A DNA stretch of 64,000 bases from assembly GCA_016700075.1 (NCBI GenBank), contig CP065000.1:2666001-2730000 (forward strand), written 5' to 3'. The position numbers and the translations under genes are program-made. Shown here one piece after another: positions 1-7,318 of this stretch (its first letter is position 1; each line of letters starts with the position of its first letter). A model generated the notes under the pieces. The model did no database searches and had not been told where the DNA came from. It worked only from the letters and a program-made list of their open reading frames with translations. This stretch comes from Acidobacteriota bacterium (GTDB taxonomy: Bacteria > Acidobacteriota > Blastocatellia > Pyrinomonadales > Pyrinomonadaceae).

Positions 1-119
1 AAGCATACGCCCCGCCGCATTCCCCTCGCCGCACCTCGACCCACCGCCTTCTTACTTCGTCACTTTCCGTTGCTTTCATAGATAACTATCTGTATCACAG
101 ATGCAACATTCGTGTCAAG

Positions 120-232
120 GTATGTTCAGAGTTACGCTTTTGTTCAGAGTTACGCGTTTACGCGTGATGCGTTCAGAGTTACGCCTTCAGGCGTGAAAAA
201 GAACGTCACGCGTAAACGCGTAACTCTAAACT
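120..232. repeat. REP-like palindromes, left cluster
   Basis: Three copies of a 24-26 bp unit lie just beyond the 3' end of the first transposase gene, at 142-167, 171-196 and 206-229; the third is inverted. A unit is GTTCAGAGTT followed by a short hairpin such as ACGCC-TTCA-GGCGT or ACGCGT-TT-ACGCGT. A partial copy without the hairpin sits at 124-137. The same unit recurs on the other side of the gene (838-996), so these are probably the REP substrates of that transposase. The first 120 bases of the window show nothing recognisable. Confidence 0.8.
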
Positions 233-832
233 CTAATCATCCCAACCCTTTCCATAATCCAAGATCGGATACTCGTTCCATATAGCGATGGTTTTCTCAC
301 GTCCGAACCGCTCTATAAAATCCGCCGCGCTCGAAAAGTCCCATTCCTGCCACTTCTTGCAGTAGCCATGCCGGACCGGATTGTTGTGAATATAATTGAC
401 GCTCGCCCAGAAATGCCGATCCGATTTCATCGGGCGTTCGAAACATCGATACCACACTTTTCGCCCTCGCATATCGTCCTCGCCGTTCCAGCGAAATGAG
501 GTCGATCCGTGGAGTTTGCCGAGTCGATCTCTAAAGCCTTCGATGTCATCGGTCTGGACCAGAATATGATAGTGATTTGGCAGCACGCACCAGGCGTATA
601 GGTGAACTCCGGCATCATTGCACGCTGTCAACAGGCCGTCCTCGAACTCTTCCATTCTGGAAATGGTGCTTCCGATGACCGGCTGATGTTCGTAACACGC
701 CGCGGTGATGATGAACCTTACCTTTCCCTCATATTGCCAGTGCGGCGGGGCGTGCCAAGGCACCTTGCGGCCTTTGCGTTCCCTCAACGCCTCCGCCCGC
801 TGAGCCTCCGTCATCTTCCGCCAGTTGTACAT
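233..832 (-). CDS. REP-associated tyrosine (HUH/Y1) transposase
   Basis: A 199-residue protein of the Y1 transposase superfamily (IS200-like, RAYT group), single-strand DNA endonucleases that cut and rejoin at hairpins. The HUH metal-binding motif is His-Tyr-His at residues 87-89 (PNHYHILVQ). The likely catalytic tyrosine is Tyr147 in NYIHNNPV, followed by the basic stretch typical of RAYTs. Both flanks carry clusters of a matching palindrome (142-229 and 838-996), the usual RAYT-REP arrangement. The reading frame is intact with an ATG start at 832. No tnpB-like partner is present, so this is probably a domesticated single-copy gene rather than a full IS200/IS605 element. The family call is firm; the RAYT subgroup is inferred from the flanking repeats. 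Confidence 0.88.
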   Translation of the reverse strand: MYNWRKMTEAQRAEALRERKGRKVPWHAPPHWQYEGKVRFIITAACYEHQPVIGSTISRMEEFEDGLLTACNDAGVHLYAWCVLPNHYHILVQTDDIEGFRDRLGKLHGSTSFRWNGEDDMRGRKVWYRCFERPMKSDRHFWASVNYIHNNPVRHGYCKKWQEWDFSSAADFIERFGREKTIAIWNEYPILDYGKGWDD

Positions 833-837
833 ATTTT

Positions 838-996
838 TCAGAGTTGCGCGTTCAGAGTTACGCCTTTAGGCGTGACGTCTAGAGTCACGCGTTCACGCGT
901 CATAGTTTTCACGCCTAAAGGCGTAACTCTAAACTATTATCACGCCTAAAGGCGTAACTCTAAACTATTATCACGCCTGAAGGCGTAACTCTGAAC
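838..996. repeat. REP-like palindromes, right cluster
   Basis: This cluster holds a full unit at 850-875, a variant at 884-902, and three regularly spaced inverted units at 909-934, 940-965 and 971-996, the last three separated by only five bases (tatta-like). A hairpinless remnant precedes them at 838-849. Hairpin stems are ACGCC/GGCGT with loops TTTA, TAAA or TGAA, and the flank is AGAGTT or its complement. Units point both ways, as in BIME-type REP clusters. The sequence matches the left cluster on the far side of the transposase gene. Confidence 0.8.
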
Positions 997-1090
997 GATC
1001 TGTGCTAAATATATCCCTATATGCCGAACAACTGGACCCGCGAACAGCTTATCGTTAACTGATGACATCTCTAACAAAGGCTGGCGGAGC

Positions 1091-1123
1091 GGGTCAGAAC
1101 CGGGAGCGATAGCGACTGGGTTC
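1091..1123. repeat. 33-bp inverted repeat, left arm
   Basis: This 33-nt arm is the exact reverse complement of 1664-1696 and brackets the second transposase gene. It begins GGGTCAGAACCGGGAG and ends GCGACTGGGTTC, and includes a GGAG tetranucleotide, which is one of the conserved leading tetranucleotides described for RAYT-associated REPs (GTAG or GGAG). The two arms together act either as element ends or as a divergent REP pair. Confidence 0.85.
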
Positions 1124-1125
1124 TT

Positions 1126-1641
1126 TCACCACCAGTCAAAGTCAGGTAATTTGTCACCTTGTTCGTTATTTACATAATTGCAGACTTCCCAAATGCTCTT
1201 TTCGTTCCAGAGGTTTCGTTTGCTGCCTTTGTCAGCCCAAGGAGAATGTTCGTGGAGCCATAATTTGTCTTCGCGAAGCTGGCGTGTTGCGTTGGCTTTT
1301 AGCGCGATCAGCGCATCCTTAGGCTTTTTTGATCCGATGCAGACAACCACATGAATATGGTTCGTCCGAACATTTATAGCGAGAAGCGCCCAATTTCTTT
1401 TGGTACAAAGGTCTCGAATTGCCTTCTCGACGGATTTTCGACTCGCCGCATTCAGTGTCACCGGAGGATGAAGCATCAATTCTTCGCTGTGTTTCCGCCA
1501 GTTACTGTTTGCTTGGATTCTTGGGGATCTGTAGATGTTATTATTGCGATCAACGCTGCCGCGTTCATCGCCGTGGAGCCATGTTCCGTAACAACGAAAG
1601 GTGAAGAAAACCGCTAGCGGGATGTCAGTGTCGTTCCACAT
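1126..1641 (-). CDS. HUH/Y1 transposase, second RAYT-like type
   Basis: A 171-residue Y1-transposase-fold protein with its HUH motif His-Ile-His at residues 95-97 (RTNHIHVVV) and a likely catalytic Tyr156 in CNYVNNEQG. The N-terminal FFTFRCYGTWLHGD stretch is typical of a transposase subgroup common in Acidobacteriota and Planctomycetes. It differs clearly from the 199-residue transposase 300 bp away. Perfect 33-bp inverted repeats bracket it (1091-1123 and 1664-1696), only two bases beyond the stop and 23 beyond the start, which makes a compact unit of about 606 bp. The frame is intact. Mobility in the present genome is not shown by the sequence. Confidence 0.85.
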   Translation of the reverse strand: MWNDTDIPLAVFFTFRCYGTWLHGDERGSVDRNNNIYRSPRIQANSNWRKHSEELMLHPPVTLNAASRKSVEKAIRDLCTKRNWALLAINVRTNHIHVVVCIGSKKPKDALIALKANATRQLREDKLWLHEHSPWADKGSKRNLWNEKSIWEVCNYVNNEQGDKLPDFDWW

Positions 1642-1663
1642 TGTCGATATTCTATCTGATGAA

Positions 1664-1696
1664 GAACCCAGTCGCTATCGCTCCCGGTTCTGACCC
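1664..1696. repeat. 33-bp inverted repeat, right arm
   Basis: Exact reverse complement of 1091-1123. It lies 12 bp beyond the 3' end of the nuclease-like gene at 1709-2215 and 23 bp upstream of the transposase start codon, so it may also sit in that gene's promoter region. Confidence 0.85.
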
Positions 1697-1708
1697 GTGT
1701 GAAGCCCT

Positions 1709-2215
1709 CTAGTATCCGATAAGCAGTATTCCTTTCAACGGCAGCCGGAGGCGATTTGAGATATAGAGCGTTTCGAGGAATGCATAAATCTTTGAGAAAT
1801 CGTCGCTGCCTCTATAAAGATTCCGCACTGCGATTACGAGATATTCGACTTCGTACATCATACACGCCTGAAAGATGTCTTTAAGGAATTGGTTATTAAC
1901 TACTGCACGCCCTGCCTCTACCTCAATGACAATCTTTCCATCACTGCTAACCGCGTCGGCATTGAATGATTTGTCGATTTGATCGTTCAAACCGAAAAGA
2001 ACGGGAACACTGATCTTTTGATCCGCCGATTTCCCGGCTTCAACTCTGTAACCATGTTTTTCGAGGTGAGGTCGAAGAACCGCCAGAACATCGTTACTAT
2101 TTAACTCGTGCACAGATGAGGTGATGTCGCTATCAGAAATAACAAAGCAATCAAGAATATCTTGAATTGTTTTATTTATTCCTTGCGACCGTGGAAAGAA
2201 TTGAAATCTTATCAT
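1709..2215 (-). CDS. Putative PD-(D/E)XK-like nuclease, possible orphan restriction enzyme
   Basis: A 168-residue protein with no family I recognise outright. Residues around NADAVSSDGKIVIEVEAGRA have an Asp, then about ten residues, then Glu-x-Glu on a predicted beta strand. This resembles the core of PD-(D/E)XK or BglII-like restriction nucleases, although the usual Lys is replaced by Glu. The ATG at 2215 overlaps the stop of the methyltransferase remnant upstream (TGATG); a TTG two codons earlier is the alternative. The position directly behind a broken cytosine methyltransferase supports a role as the restriction half of a decayed type II system. The assignment is inference; the protein could be an unrelated hypothetical. 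Confidence 0.5.
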   Translation of the reverse strand: MIRFQFFPRSQGINKTIQDILDCFVISDSDITSSVHELNSNDVLAVLRPHLEKHGYRVEAGKSADQKISVPVLFGLNDQIDKSFNADAVSSDGKIVIEVEAGRAVVNNQFLKDIFQACMMYEVEYLVIAVRNLYRGSDDFSKIYAFLETLYISNRLRLPLKGILLIGY

Positions 2216-2702
2216 CAAATTTCAGCAAGTATCTTTCTTCTTAGCCTTTCATCGGAAAGTCTGAACGATGCTGGCGGGACAAAATAGAAGATTTGTTCGT
2301 CAATCGATTCTGCCTCCCTTGATTCGTACCGCCCGGTCGAGTCGATTAGCAAGTCGTTCAAATGTTCGGACGCGACATTATTGATGCCAAACTCCTTACC
2401 GAGATCGAGAGTTCTAATTCGGTAAGATCGTCCTTTGAATTCAATGGAATCGATTTGCATAAGTGAAAAATCTAGGCTCCAGCTTTGACATGGCGGCCCA
2501 CCAATTATTCCGTCGCAATCGGGAACTTCGCTGGATTTGATTTCAACGATGCTTCTGCGATCTAGGATCGTGTTTTTGTGGTTCGTCTCGTAGGTTTCCC
2601 AGATGGACTTGTCGTATTCATTTGCCCAAATGATATCGAACCCGCTTTCCCAAAACCCAGATCAAGGCCACCCGCCCCGGCAAAGAAGGAAACGATTTTC
2701 AT
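2215..2702 (-). pseudogene. DNA (cytosine-5) methyltransferase remnant, frameshifted and truncated
   Basis: Reading from an ATG at 2702 gives the C5-methyltransferase N-terminus: motif I KIVSFFAGAGGLD, then after a one-base deletion near 2659 the frame continues GFWESGFDIIWANEYDKS (motif II) and DGIIGGPPCQSWS (motif IV with the catalytic Cys of PPCQ). Directly after that the match to the family stops. The same frame runs on through LDFSL into an 81-residue tail (start-like Met at 2460) that resembles no methyltransferase motif. So the gene has a frameshift and has lost motifs VI-X, probably by deletion. The 81-residue tail could be translated by itself from 2460 as a small hypothetical protein overlapping the nuclease-like gene. 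Confidence 0.75.
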
Positions 2703-3109
2703 AATTCGACATTATCAATCTGATTGGTATGAATGTCCAAGTTGATTTGTGATGGTTAACTGTCTTTTAGGAAATTTGTTGCCACAGATCGCGATATTCC
2801 GTTGGATCGGGAGGTCAACCAAAGACACTAATTTTCTAAATCTAACGCGGTGATCGGCGACCAATGCGGCGAGTTCTGTGGCGAGGTTCGCGGCGATTAG
2901 AACGTCGACATGCGTGGGCGGATGGGCGGCCGCGGGATCAGTTTAGCGGCCGCGGCGGACGGCGATCAGGCAGGTGCGGACGGCGAAGGTGTGGCCATCT
3001 TTTTTATACCTGACGGGCATTCTGCAGTGTGGTTTGGCCTGAATGTTGTTCGTGCCGCGTGGAACCTCGGTATAGCCGGGTCGTTTTGGCGTGTTTTTGT
3101 GCGCGGAAC
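2703..3109. other. Intergenic region without a convincing gene
   Basis: About 400 bp separate the methyltransferase remnant from the ffh promoter. Open frames here lack homology signals and a ribosome binding site. A 10-bp direct repeat GCGGCCGCGG occurs at 2926-2935 and 2946-2955. I see no tRNA, small RNA or further methyltransferase fragment. Confidence 0.5.
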
Positions 3110-3138
3110 TTGTCATTTTTGGCCCAGAAATGTAATAT
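3110..3138 (+). promoter_or_regulatory. Sigma-70-type promoter for the ffh-rplS operon
   Basis: TTGTCA at 3110-3115 and TAATAT at 3133-3138 are separated by exactly 17 bases, a good match to the housekeeping consensus. The predicted start of transcription, near 3145, leaves a leader of about 30 nt before the ffh ATG at 3175. No strong Shine-Dalgarno sequence lies in that leader. Confidence 0.6.
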
Positions 3139-3174
3139 TTTTAGTTTCGACTCTTGTAGCCGAAGTGTGTCTTT

Positions 3175-4668
3175 ATGTTCGAGTCGCTGTCAGACAAGCT
3201 CAAAAATAGCCTCCGCAATCTGCGCGGGCAGGGCAAGCTGACTCCTGAGCACGTTGACACAGCTCTTCGCGAAATTCGCATGGCCTTGCTCGAGGCCGAT
3301 GTGAACTACAAGGTCGCCAAGGATTTTGTCGAGACCGTCCGCTCGCAGGCCGAGGGCCAAGAGGTCTGGAACGGCCTAAAACCGCACGAACAGGTCGTCA
3401 AGATCGTCTATGACGAGCTTGTCAATCTGATGGGCGGAACGTCGTCACGCCTTGTATTTACAAAGCGTTCGCCGAACGTCGTCATGATCGTCGGGCTGCA
3501 GGGCTCGGGTAAAACGACATCGACCGGCAAGATCTCGCGTTGGCTCCGCGACAATCAGGAACGCACGCCGCTTCTCGTTTCCGTGGACGTTTATCGCCCC
3601 GCCGCACGTGAACAGCTAAAGGTCGTCGGCGATGCCGTGAACATCCCTGTTTACGAGGCGAAAGACACTTCGGACCCGCTCACGCTCGTTCGCGGTGCGA
3701 TGAAATACGCGGCGGAATTGGGCCACGATACGCTATTAATTGACACGGCCGGCCGGCTACACATCGACGATGAGTTGATGGACGAGCTCGAGCAGATCAA
3801 GGCCGAGACCGAGCCCGTTGAGATACTTTTCGTCGCGGACGCGATGACCGGCCAGGACGCCGTAAATTCAGCGCAGGTTTTCCACGAACGCATCGGCATT
3901 ACGGGCGTCGTCCTTACAAAAATGGACGGTGACGCTCGCGGTGGTGCGGCCTTGTCGATACGCCAGGTTACGGGCCAGCCCGTGAAATTTGTCGGCGTCG
4001 GCGAAAAATACGACGCCATCGAGCCTTTTTATCCCGACCGCATCGCCCAACGCATTCTTGGCATGGGCGACGTCCTGACGCTGATCGAGGAAGTTCAGGG
4101 CAAGATCGACGAGAAAGAAGCCCAGGAACAACTGCGGAAGATGACGAGCAATCAGTTCACGCTCGAAGATTTCCGCAACCAGCTTGGGCAGTTCAAGAAA
4201 CTCGGCTCGATGTCGAAATTGATGAAAATGCTGCCGGATCAACTGACCGGCGGCTTTCAGATGACCGACGAGCAATCTGAGGTCGTCGATCATCAGTTAA
4301 AGCGTACTGAGGCCATAATCGGCTCTATGACACGGCAGGAACGCAACGATCACCGCGTGATCGACGCGAGCCGAAAAACGCGTATTGCGGGCGGTTCGGG
4401 CTCGACCATAGCTGAGGTAAATCAGTTGCTCCGCCAGTATGATCAAATGCGAAAAATGATGTCGCAGATCAATAAAGGCGGGCTTTTCGGCGGCCTCGCC
4501 AGAAAGATGGCAGGCGGTGCGGCGTCAGGATTAGGCGGGATGTTGGGCGGCGGAAATCCGCTCGGAATGCTGGGCAGCGGCTCGGCGATAGATCACTCGG
4601 ACGATGAACCTAACGGCTCCGTTCGAAGCAGTTTGAAAAGGAAGAAAAGACACAAGAAGCGACGTTAA
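3175..4668 (+). CDS. ffh: Signal recognition particle protein Ffh (SRP54)
   Basis: The 497-residue GTPase subunit of the signal recognition particle, which binds 4.5S RNA and signal sequences and docks with FtsY at the membrane. An N-terminal helical bundle (1-85) precedes the G domain: G1 GLQGSGKTT at 107-115, DVYRPAAREQL at 138-148, G3 DTAGR at 190-194, G4 TKMD at 248-251 followed by GDARGG. The methionine-rich M domain covers roughly 325-445 (SKLMKMLPDQL, QYDQMRKMM). A glycine-rich linker and a strongly basic C-terminus (KRKKRHKKRR) follow. It is the first gene of a co-directional translation operon; rpsP follows with a short gap. Length and motifs are normal for the family. Confidence 0.98.
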   Translation: MFESLSDKLKNSLRNLRGQGKLTPEHVDTALREIRMALLEADVNYKVAKDFVETVRSQAEGQEVWNGLKPHEQVVKIVYDELVNLMGGTSSRLVFTKRSPNVVMIVGLQGSGKTTSTGKISRWLRDNQERTPLLVSVDVYRPAAREQLKVVGDAVNIPVYEAKDTSDPLTLVRGAMKYAAELGHDTLLIDTAGRLHIDDELMDELEQIKAETEPVEILFVADAMTGQDAVNSAQVFHERIGITGVVLTKMDGDARGGAALSIRQVTGQPVKFVGVGEKYDAIEPFYPDRIAQRILGMGDVLTLIEEVQGKIDEKEAQEQLRKMTSNQFTLEDFRNQLGQFKKLGSMSKLMKMLPDQLTGGFQMTDEQSEVVDHQLKRTEAIIGSMTRQERNDHRVIDASRKTRIAGGSGSTIAEVNQLLRQYDQMRKMMSQINKGGLFGGLARKMAGGAASGLGGMLGGGNPLGMLGSGSAIDHSDDEPNGSVRSSLKRKKRHKKRR

Positions 4669-4710
4669 ATGCTCTGTTTCAGGCACTTAACCTCTCGAAA
4701 ACTGAAAATT

Positions 4711-5289
4711 ATGTTAGCAATAAGCTTAATGCGAATGGGCGCGAAGAAACGGCCTTTCTACCGCGTCGTTGTAAAGGAGAAGCGTTCAAAGCGCGACGGT
4801 AAGTACCTTGAGAATCTGGGCACATACGACCCTCTCCAAGATCCAGCTGAGGTCACGCTCAACCACGACCGTATCCGTTATTGGATAGGCGTCGGAGCTC
4901 AGCCGACCGAGACGGTCGCCAGCCTGATCAAGCACAATCCTGAGATGAGCGCCGAGGAACGCGAGGCGATGCTCAAAGAGCGTGCCGAGAAAAAGGCTGT
5001 AGCTGAAGCGGCTCGTTTAGAAGCTGTAAGGGCTGAAAACGCTCGTTTGGCCGCCGAAGCTGAAGCCGCGGAAAAAGAGGCTGCCGAGAAGGCAAAAGCT
5101 GAAGCAGCCGCTGCGGCTGATGCCGAGCAAGCCGTTGAGTCAGACGATCCGTCCAGCGAGGCCGCCGTCGAGGAATCTGCTTCAGAAAGTCCATCTGCAG
5201 ACGAATCTCCTGCGGAAGAGAACCCGGCCGAGAATGCGGCTCAGGAAACTCCCGCTGACGATGAAAAGGCAGAAGAGCCGGCTGAATAG
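4711..5289 (+). CDS. rpsP: 30S ribosomal protein bS16 with long acidic/alanine-rich tail
   Basis: bS16 of the small ribosomal subunit, needed for 30S assembly. The family signature SLMRMGAKKRPFYRVVV starts at residue 5, which fixes the start at 4711; the open frame reaches back to 4669, directly after the ffh stop, but that extension is not part of the family. The canonical core is about 80 residues. Here the protein has 192 residues: after residue about 85 comes a lysine/alanine/glutamate stretch that is probably a charged helix, then a low-complexity tail very rich in Ala, Glu, Ser and Pro. Such tails occur in some bS16 proteins but this one is long. It sits between ffh and khpA, the standard order. 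Confidence 0.96.
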   Translation: MLAISLMRMGAKKRPFYRVVVKEKRSKRDGKYLENLGTYDPLQDPAEVTLNHDRIRYWIGVGAQPTETVASLIKHNPEMSAEEREAMLKERAEKKAVAEAARLEAVRAENARLAAEAEAAEKEAAEKAKAEAAAAADAEQAVESDDPSSEAAVEESASESPSADESPAEENPAENAAQETPADDEKAEEPAE

Positions 5290-5298
5290 TGCAAATTG

Positions 5299-5532
5299 AT
5301 GCAGGAAGCTGTCGAAAAACTTATTCGAGCTCTTGTCGGCGATCCGGATGCGGTGGCGATAGAGGAATATGCCGACGGCAAGAACGTCAGGTTTGAAGTT
5401 CGTGTCGGAGAGGGTGACATGGGACGTGTGATCGGTCGCGAGGGCCGCACCGTCAAGGCGATCAGAAACGTCTTCTATGCTGCCGGACAAAAACGCGGTT
5501 GCCGGTACTTTCTCGACCTCGTTGAAGATTAG
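5299..5532 (+). CDS. khpA: KH-domain RNA-binding protein KhpA
   Basis: A 77-residue single KH domain (YlqC/KhpA family) with the RNA-binding GxxG loop at residues 46-49 inside GRVIGREGRTVKAIR. In other bacteria KhpA binds RNA, often as a partner of KhpB/Jag, and affects cell division or elongation. The order rpsP-khpA-rimM-trmD-rplS is widely conserved and supports the name. ATG at 5299 is chosen; a TTG one codon upstream is possible. The gap to rpsP is nine bases. Confidence 0.93.
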   Translation: MQEAVEKLIRALVGDPDAVAIEEYADGKNVRFEVRVGEGDMGRVIGREGRTVKAIRNVFYAAGQKRGCRYFLDLVED

Positions 5533-5544
5533 TGTTTCTCTGCT

Positions 5545-6057
5545 ATGGACGATCTTGTCGCTATAGCAAGGGTCGCAAAACCTCGGGGGATCAAGGGCGA
5601 GGTTAGCGCCGATCTCCTGACCGATTTTCCCGAGCGGTTCGATGGTTTAAAGAACGTGACAGCCGTCTTTCAGTCGGGTGAAAGGCATGGATTGACAATT
5701 GAAGGCCACTGGTTTCAGGGGAATCGGGTTGTTCTTAAGTTTTCCGGCGTCGACTCAATGGATGATGCGGAAGATCTAAGAAATGCTGAGATCTGTGTGG
5801 GTGAAAGCGAGGTAGTGGAACTCGAACCTGACGAGTTCTTTGAGTGGGAACTCGAAGGGTGTTTCGTCGAGGATGTCACAGGTAAGGCGATCGGGACGGT
5901 TGAGACTCTGATGCGGACGGGCGGACCGGAACTCCTCGTCGTCCGTGATGGCATCAAGGAACATCTGATCCCATTCGTCGAGGCCATATGCGTCGAGGTG
6001 GACATCGGAGAAAAAAGAATCATCATCGATCCGCCTGAAGGACTTCTGGAGTTTTGA
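5545..6057 (+). CDS. rimM: Ribosome maturation factor RimM
   Basis: The 170-residue 16S rRNA-processing factor that acts in maturation of the 30S head and contacts uS19. The N-terminal RimM beta-barrel begins VAIARVAKPRGIKGEV, the hallmark of the family, and the C-terminal PRC-barrel contains VEDVTGKAIGTVETLM and ends near PPEGLLEF. It lies 12 bp after khpA and 24 bp before trmD, the usual partner. Confidence 0.96.
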   Translation: MDDLVAIARVAKPRGIKGEVSADLLTDFPERFDGLKNVTAVFQSGERHGLTIEGHWFQGNRVVLKFSGVDSMDDAEDLRNAEICVGESEVVELEPDEFFEWELEGCFVEDVTGKAIGTVETLMRTGGPELLVVRDGIKEHLIPFVEAICVEVDIGEKRIIIDPPEGLLEF

Positions 6058-6081
6058 CATTGAGGAAGGACGCCCAGGAAT

Positions 6082-6795
6082 ATGAAGATCGACGTCCTTA
6101 CAATATTCCCCGAGTTTTTCGATCGAGTTTTCGATTTCGGGATCATTCGGCGGGCAAAGCTCGCAGGGATAGTTGATATTTCGGTGCATGATCTTCGCGG
6201 TTTTGCGACCGATAAGCACAAAATGGTCGATGACCGGCCATTTGGCGGCGGCGACGGAATGGTTCTAAAGCCGCAGCCGATCTTTGCGGCGATTGAAAAT
6301 TTGATAGGTGTGTCCGACCGTGATCGTTATCCGGCGAAAACGCGTGTGGTACTGCTTTCTCCGCAGGGAAAGCCGCTGAAACAGCGGGCCGTTCGCGAGT
6401 TTGCAGACGACGCTCAGCACGTCGTTACGATATGTGGGCGTTATGAAGGTGTTGACGAGCGGGTGAATGAAGCACTTGTCACCGACGAGATATCGATCGG
6501 CGACTACGTGCTCTCGGGCGGCGAGCCGGCAGCGGTCGTGTTGGTTGACAGCATCGTAAGGCTTCTTCCGGACGCTTTGGGCAGCGAGACATCGGCCGAG
6601 AACGATTCGTTCTCAAAAGGCTTGCTCGATTGCCCGCATTACACCCGGCCGGCAGAGTTTCGAGGAATGAAGGTTCCCGATGTTTTATTGAACGGCAATC
6701 ATGCCGAAATTGAAAAATGGCGTCACGAAAAGGCGCTTGAAAAGACACGGGCTATCCGTGAAGACCTTTTGACAGGAGAAAATGGTGAAATGTGA
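6082..6795 (+). CDS. trmD: tRNA (guanine-37-N1)-methyltransferase TrmD
   Basis: Methylates G37 next to the anticodon with S-adenosylmethionine, preventing frameshifting. The 237-residue protein has the SPOUT start MKIDVLTIFPEFF, the conserved MVDDRPFGGGDGMVLKPQP, and the trefoil-knot SAM site around CGRYEGVDERV and DYVLSGGEPAA, ending with the C-terminal helical domain (CPHYTRPAEF, GNHAEIEKWR). Length and context are standard. Confidence 0.98.
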   Translation: MKIDVLTIFPEFFDRVFDFGIIRRAKLAGIVDISVHDLRGFATDKHKMVDDRPFGGGDGMVLKPQPIFAAIENLIGVSDRDRYPAKTRVVLLSPQGKPLKQRAVREFADDAQHVVTICGRYEGVDERVNEALVTDEISIGDYVLSGGEPAAVVLVDSIVRLLPDALGSETSAENDSFSKGLLDCPHYTRPAEFRGMKVPDVLLNGNHAEIEKWRHEKALEKTRAIREDLLTGENGEM

Positions 6796-6837
6796 GCTGT
6801 TCTCAATTGAGCAGCTGACCTCTGGCCAAAAAGCGAT

Positions 6838-7206
6838 ATGAACAAACTTGATTCAGTTGAACAAACCCAGTTGCGGGACAATATTCCTGCATTTCAGCCC
6901 GGCGATACGCTCCGTGTGCACGTACGCATCAAAGAGGGCAACAAGGAACGTATTCAGGCATTTGAAGGGATCTGCATTGCCCGCAAGCACGGCGGTGTGA
7001 GAGAAACGGTCACCGTTAGAAAAGTGAGTTTCGGCGTTGGCGTCGAAAGGATCTTCCCGCTACACGCGACAGTGATCGACCACATTGATGTTATTCGCCG
7101 TGGTAAGGTTCGGCGTGCCAAGCTTTACTATCTGCGTAATTTGCGTGGTAAAGCGGCTCGCATCAAAGAGCGTGATACACGGAACAAGGTCCAATCCGCC
7201 AAATAG
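6838..7206 (+). CDS. rplS: 50S ribosomal protein bL19
   Basis: The 122-residue large-subunit protein at the 30S-50S interface. Signatures are PAFQPGDTLRVHVRIKEGNKER, FEGICIARKHGG and the C-terminal VRRAKLYYLRNLRGKAARI. It lies 42 bp after trmD, as in most bacteria, and 112 bp before rnhB; no clear terminator is visible in that gap. Confidence 0.98.
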   Translation: MNKLDSVEQTQLRDNIPAFQPGDTLRVHVRIKEGNKERIQAFEGICIARKHGGVRETVTVRKVSFGVGVERIFPLHATVIDHIDVIRRGKVRRAKLYYLRNLRGKAARIKERDTRNKVQSAK

Positions 7207-7318
7207 TTGTCGAAGTAGCTGCGTCTTTGGATATCTACCCGTCGCTCGACTGCAGTTATTGGCGAAGCGGGTTTCCGGCGACGGCAGCTTGACCACCAAA
7301 TCGTGTTAGAATTCACTC

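Noticed and set aside
838..996. Regularly spaced repeats that resemble a small CRISPR array
   Set aside because: Units are palindromic hairpins 26 bp long with only five bases between them, no unique spacers of 25 bp or more, units in both orientations, and no cas genes. This is REP structure.
233..1641. A complete IS200/IS605 element
   Set aside because: Two HUH transposase genes are present but no tnpB gene, and each has its own separate set of flanking palindromes. Better explained as two RAYT-type loci.
2910..3209. A 99-residue frame upstream of ffh
   Set aside because: No ribosome site or homology, and it overlaps the ffh promoter and start. Rejected as coding.
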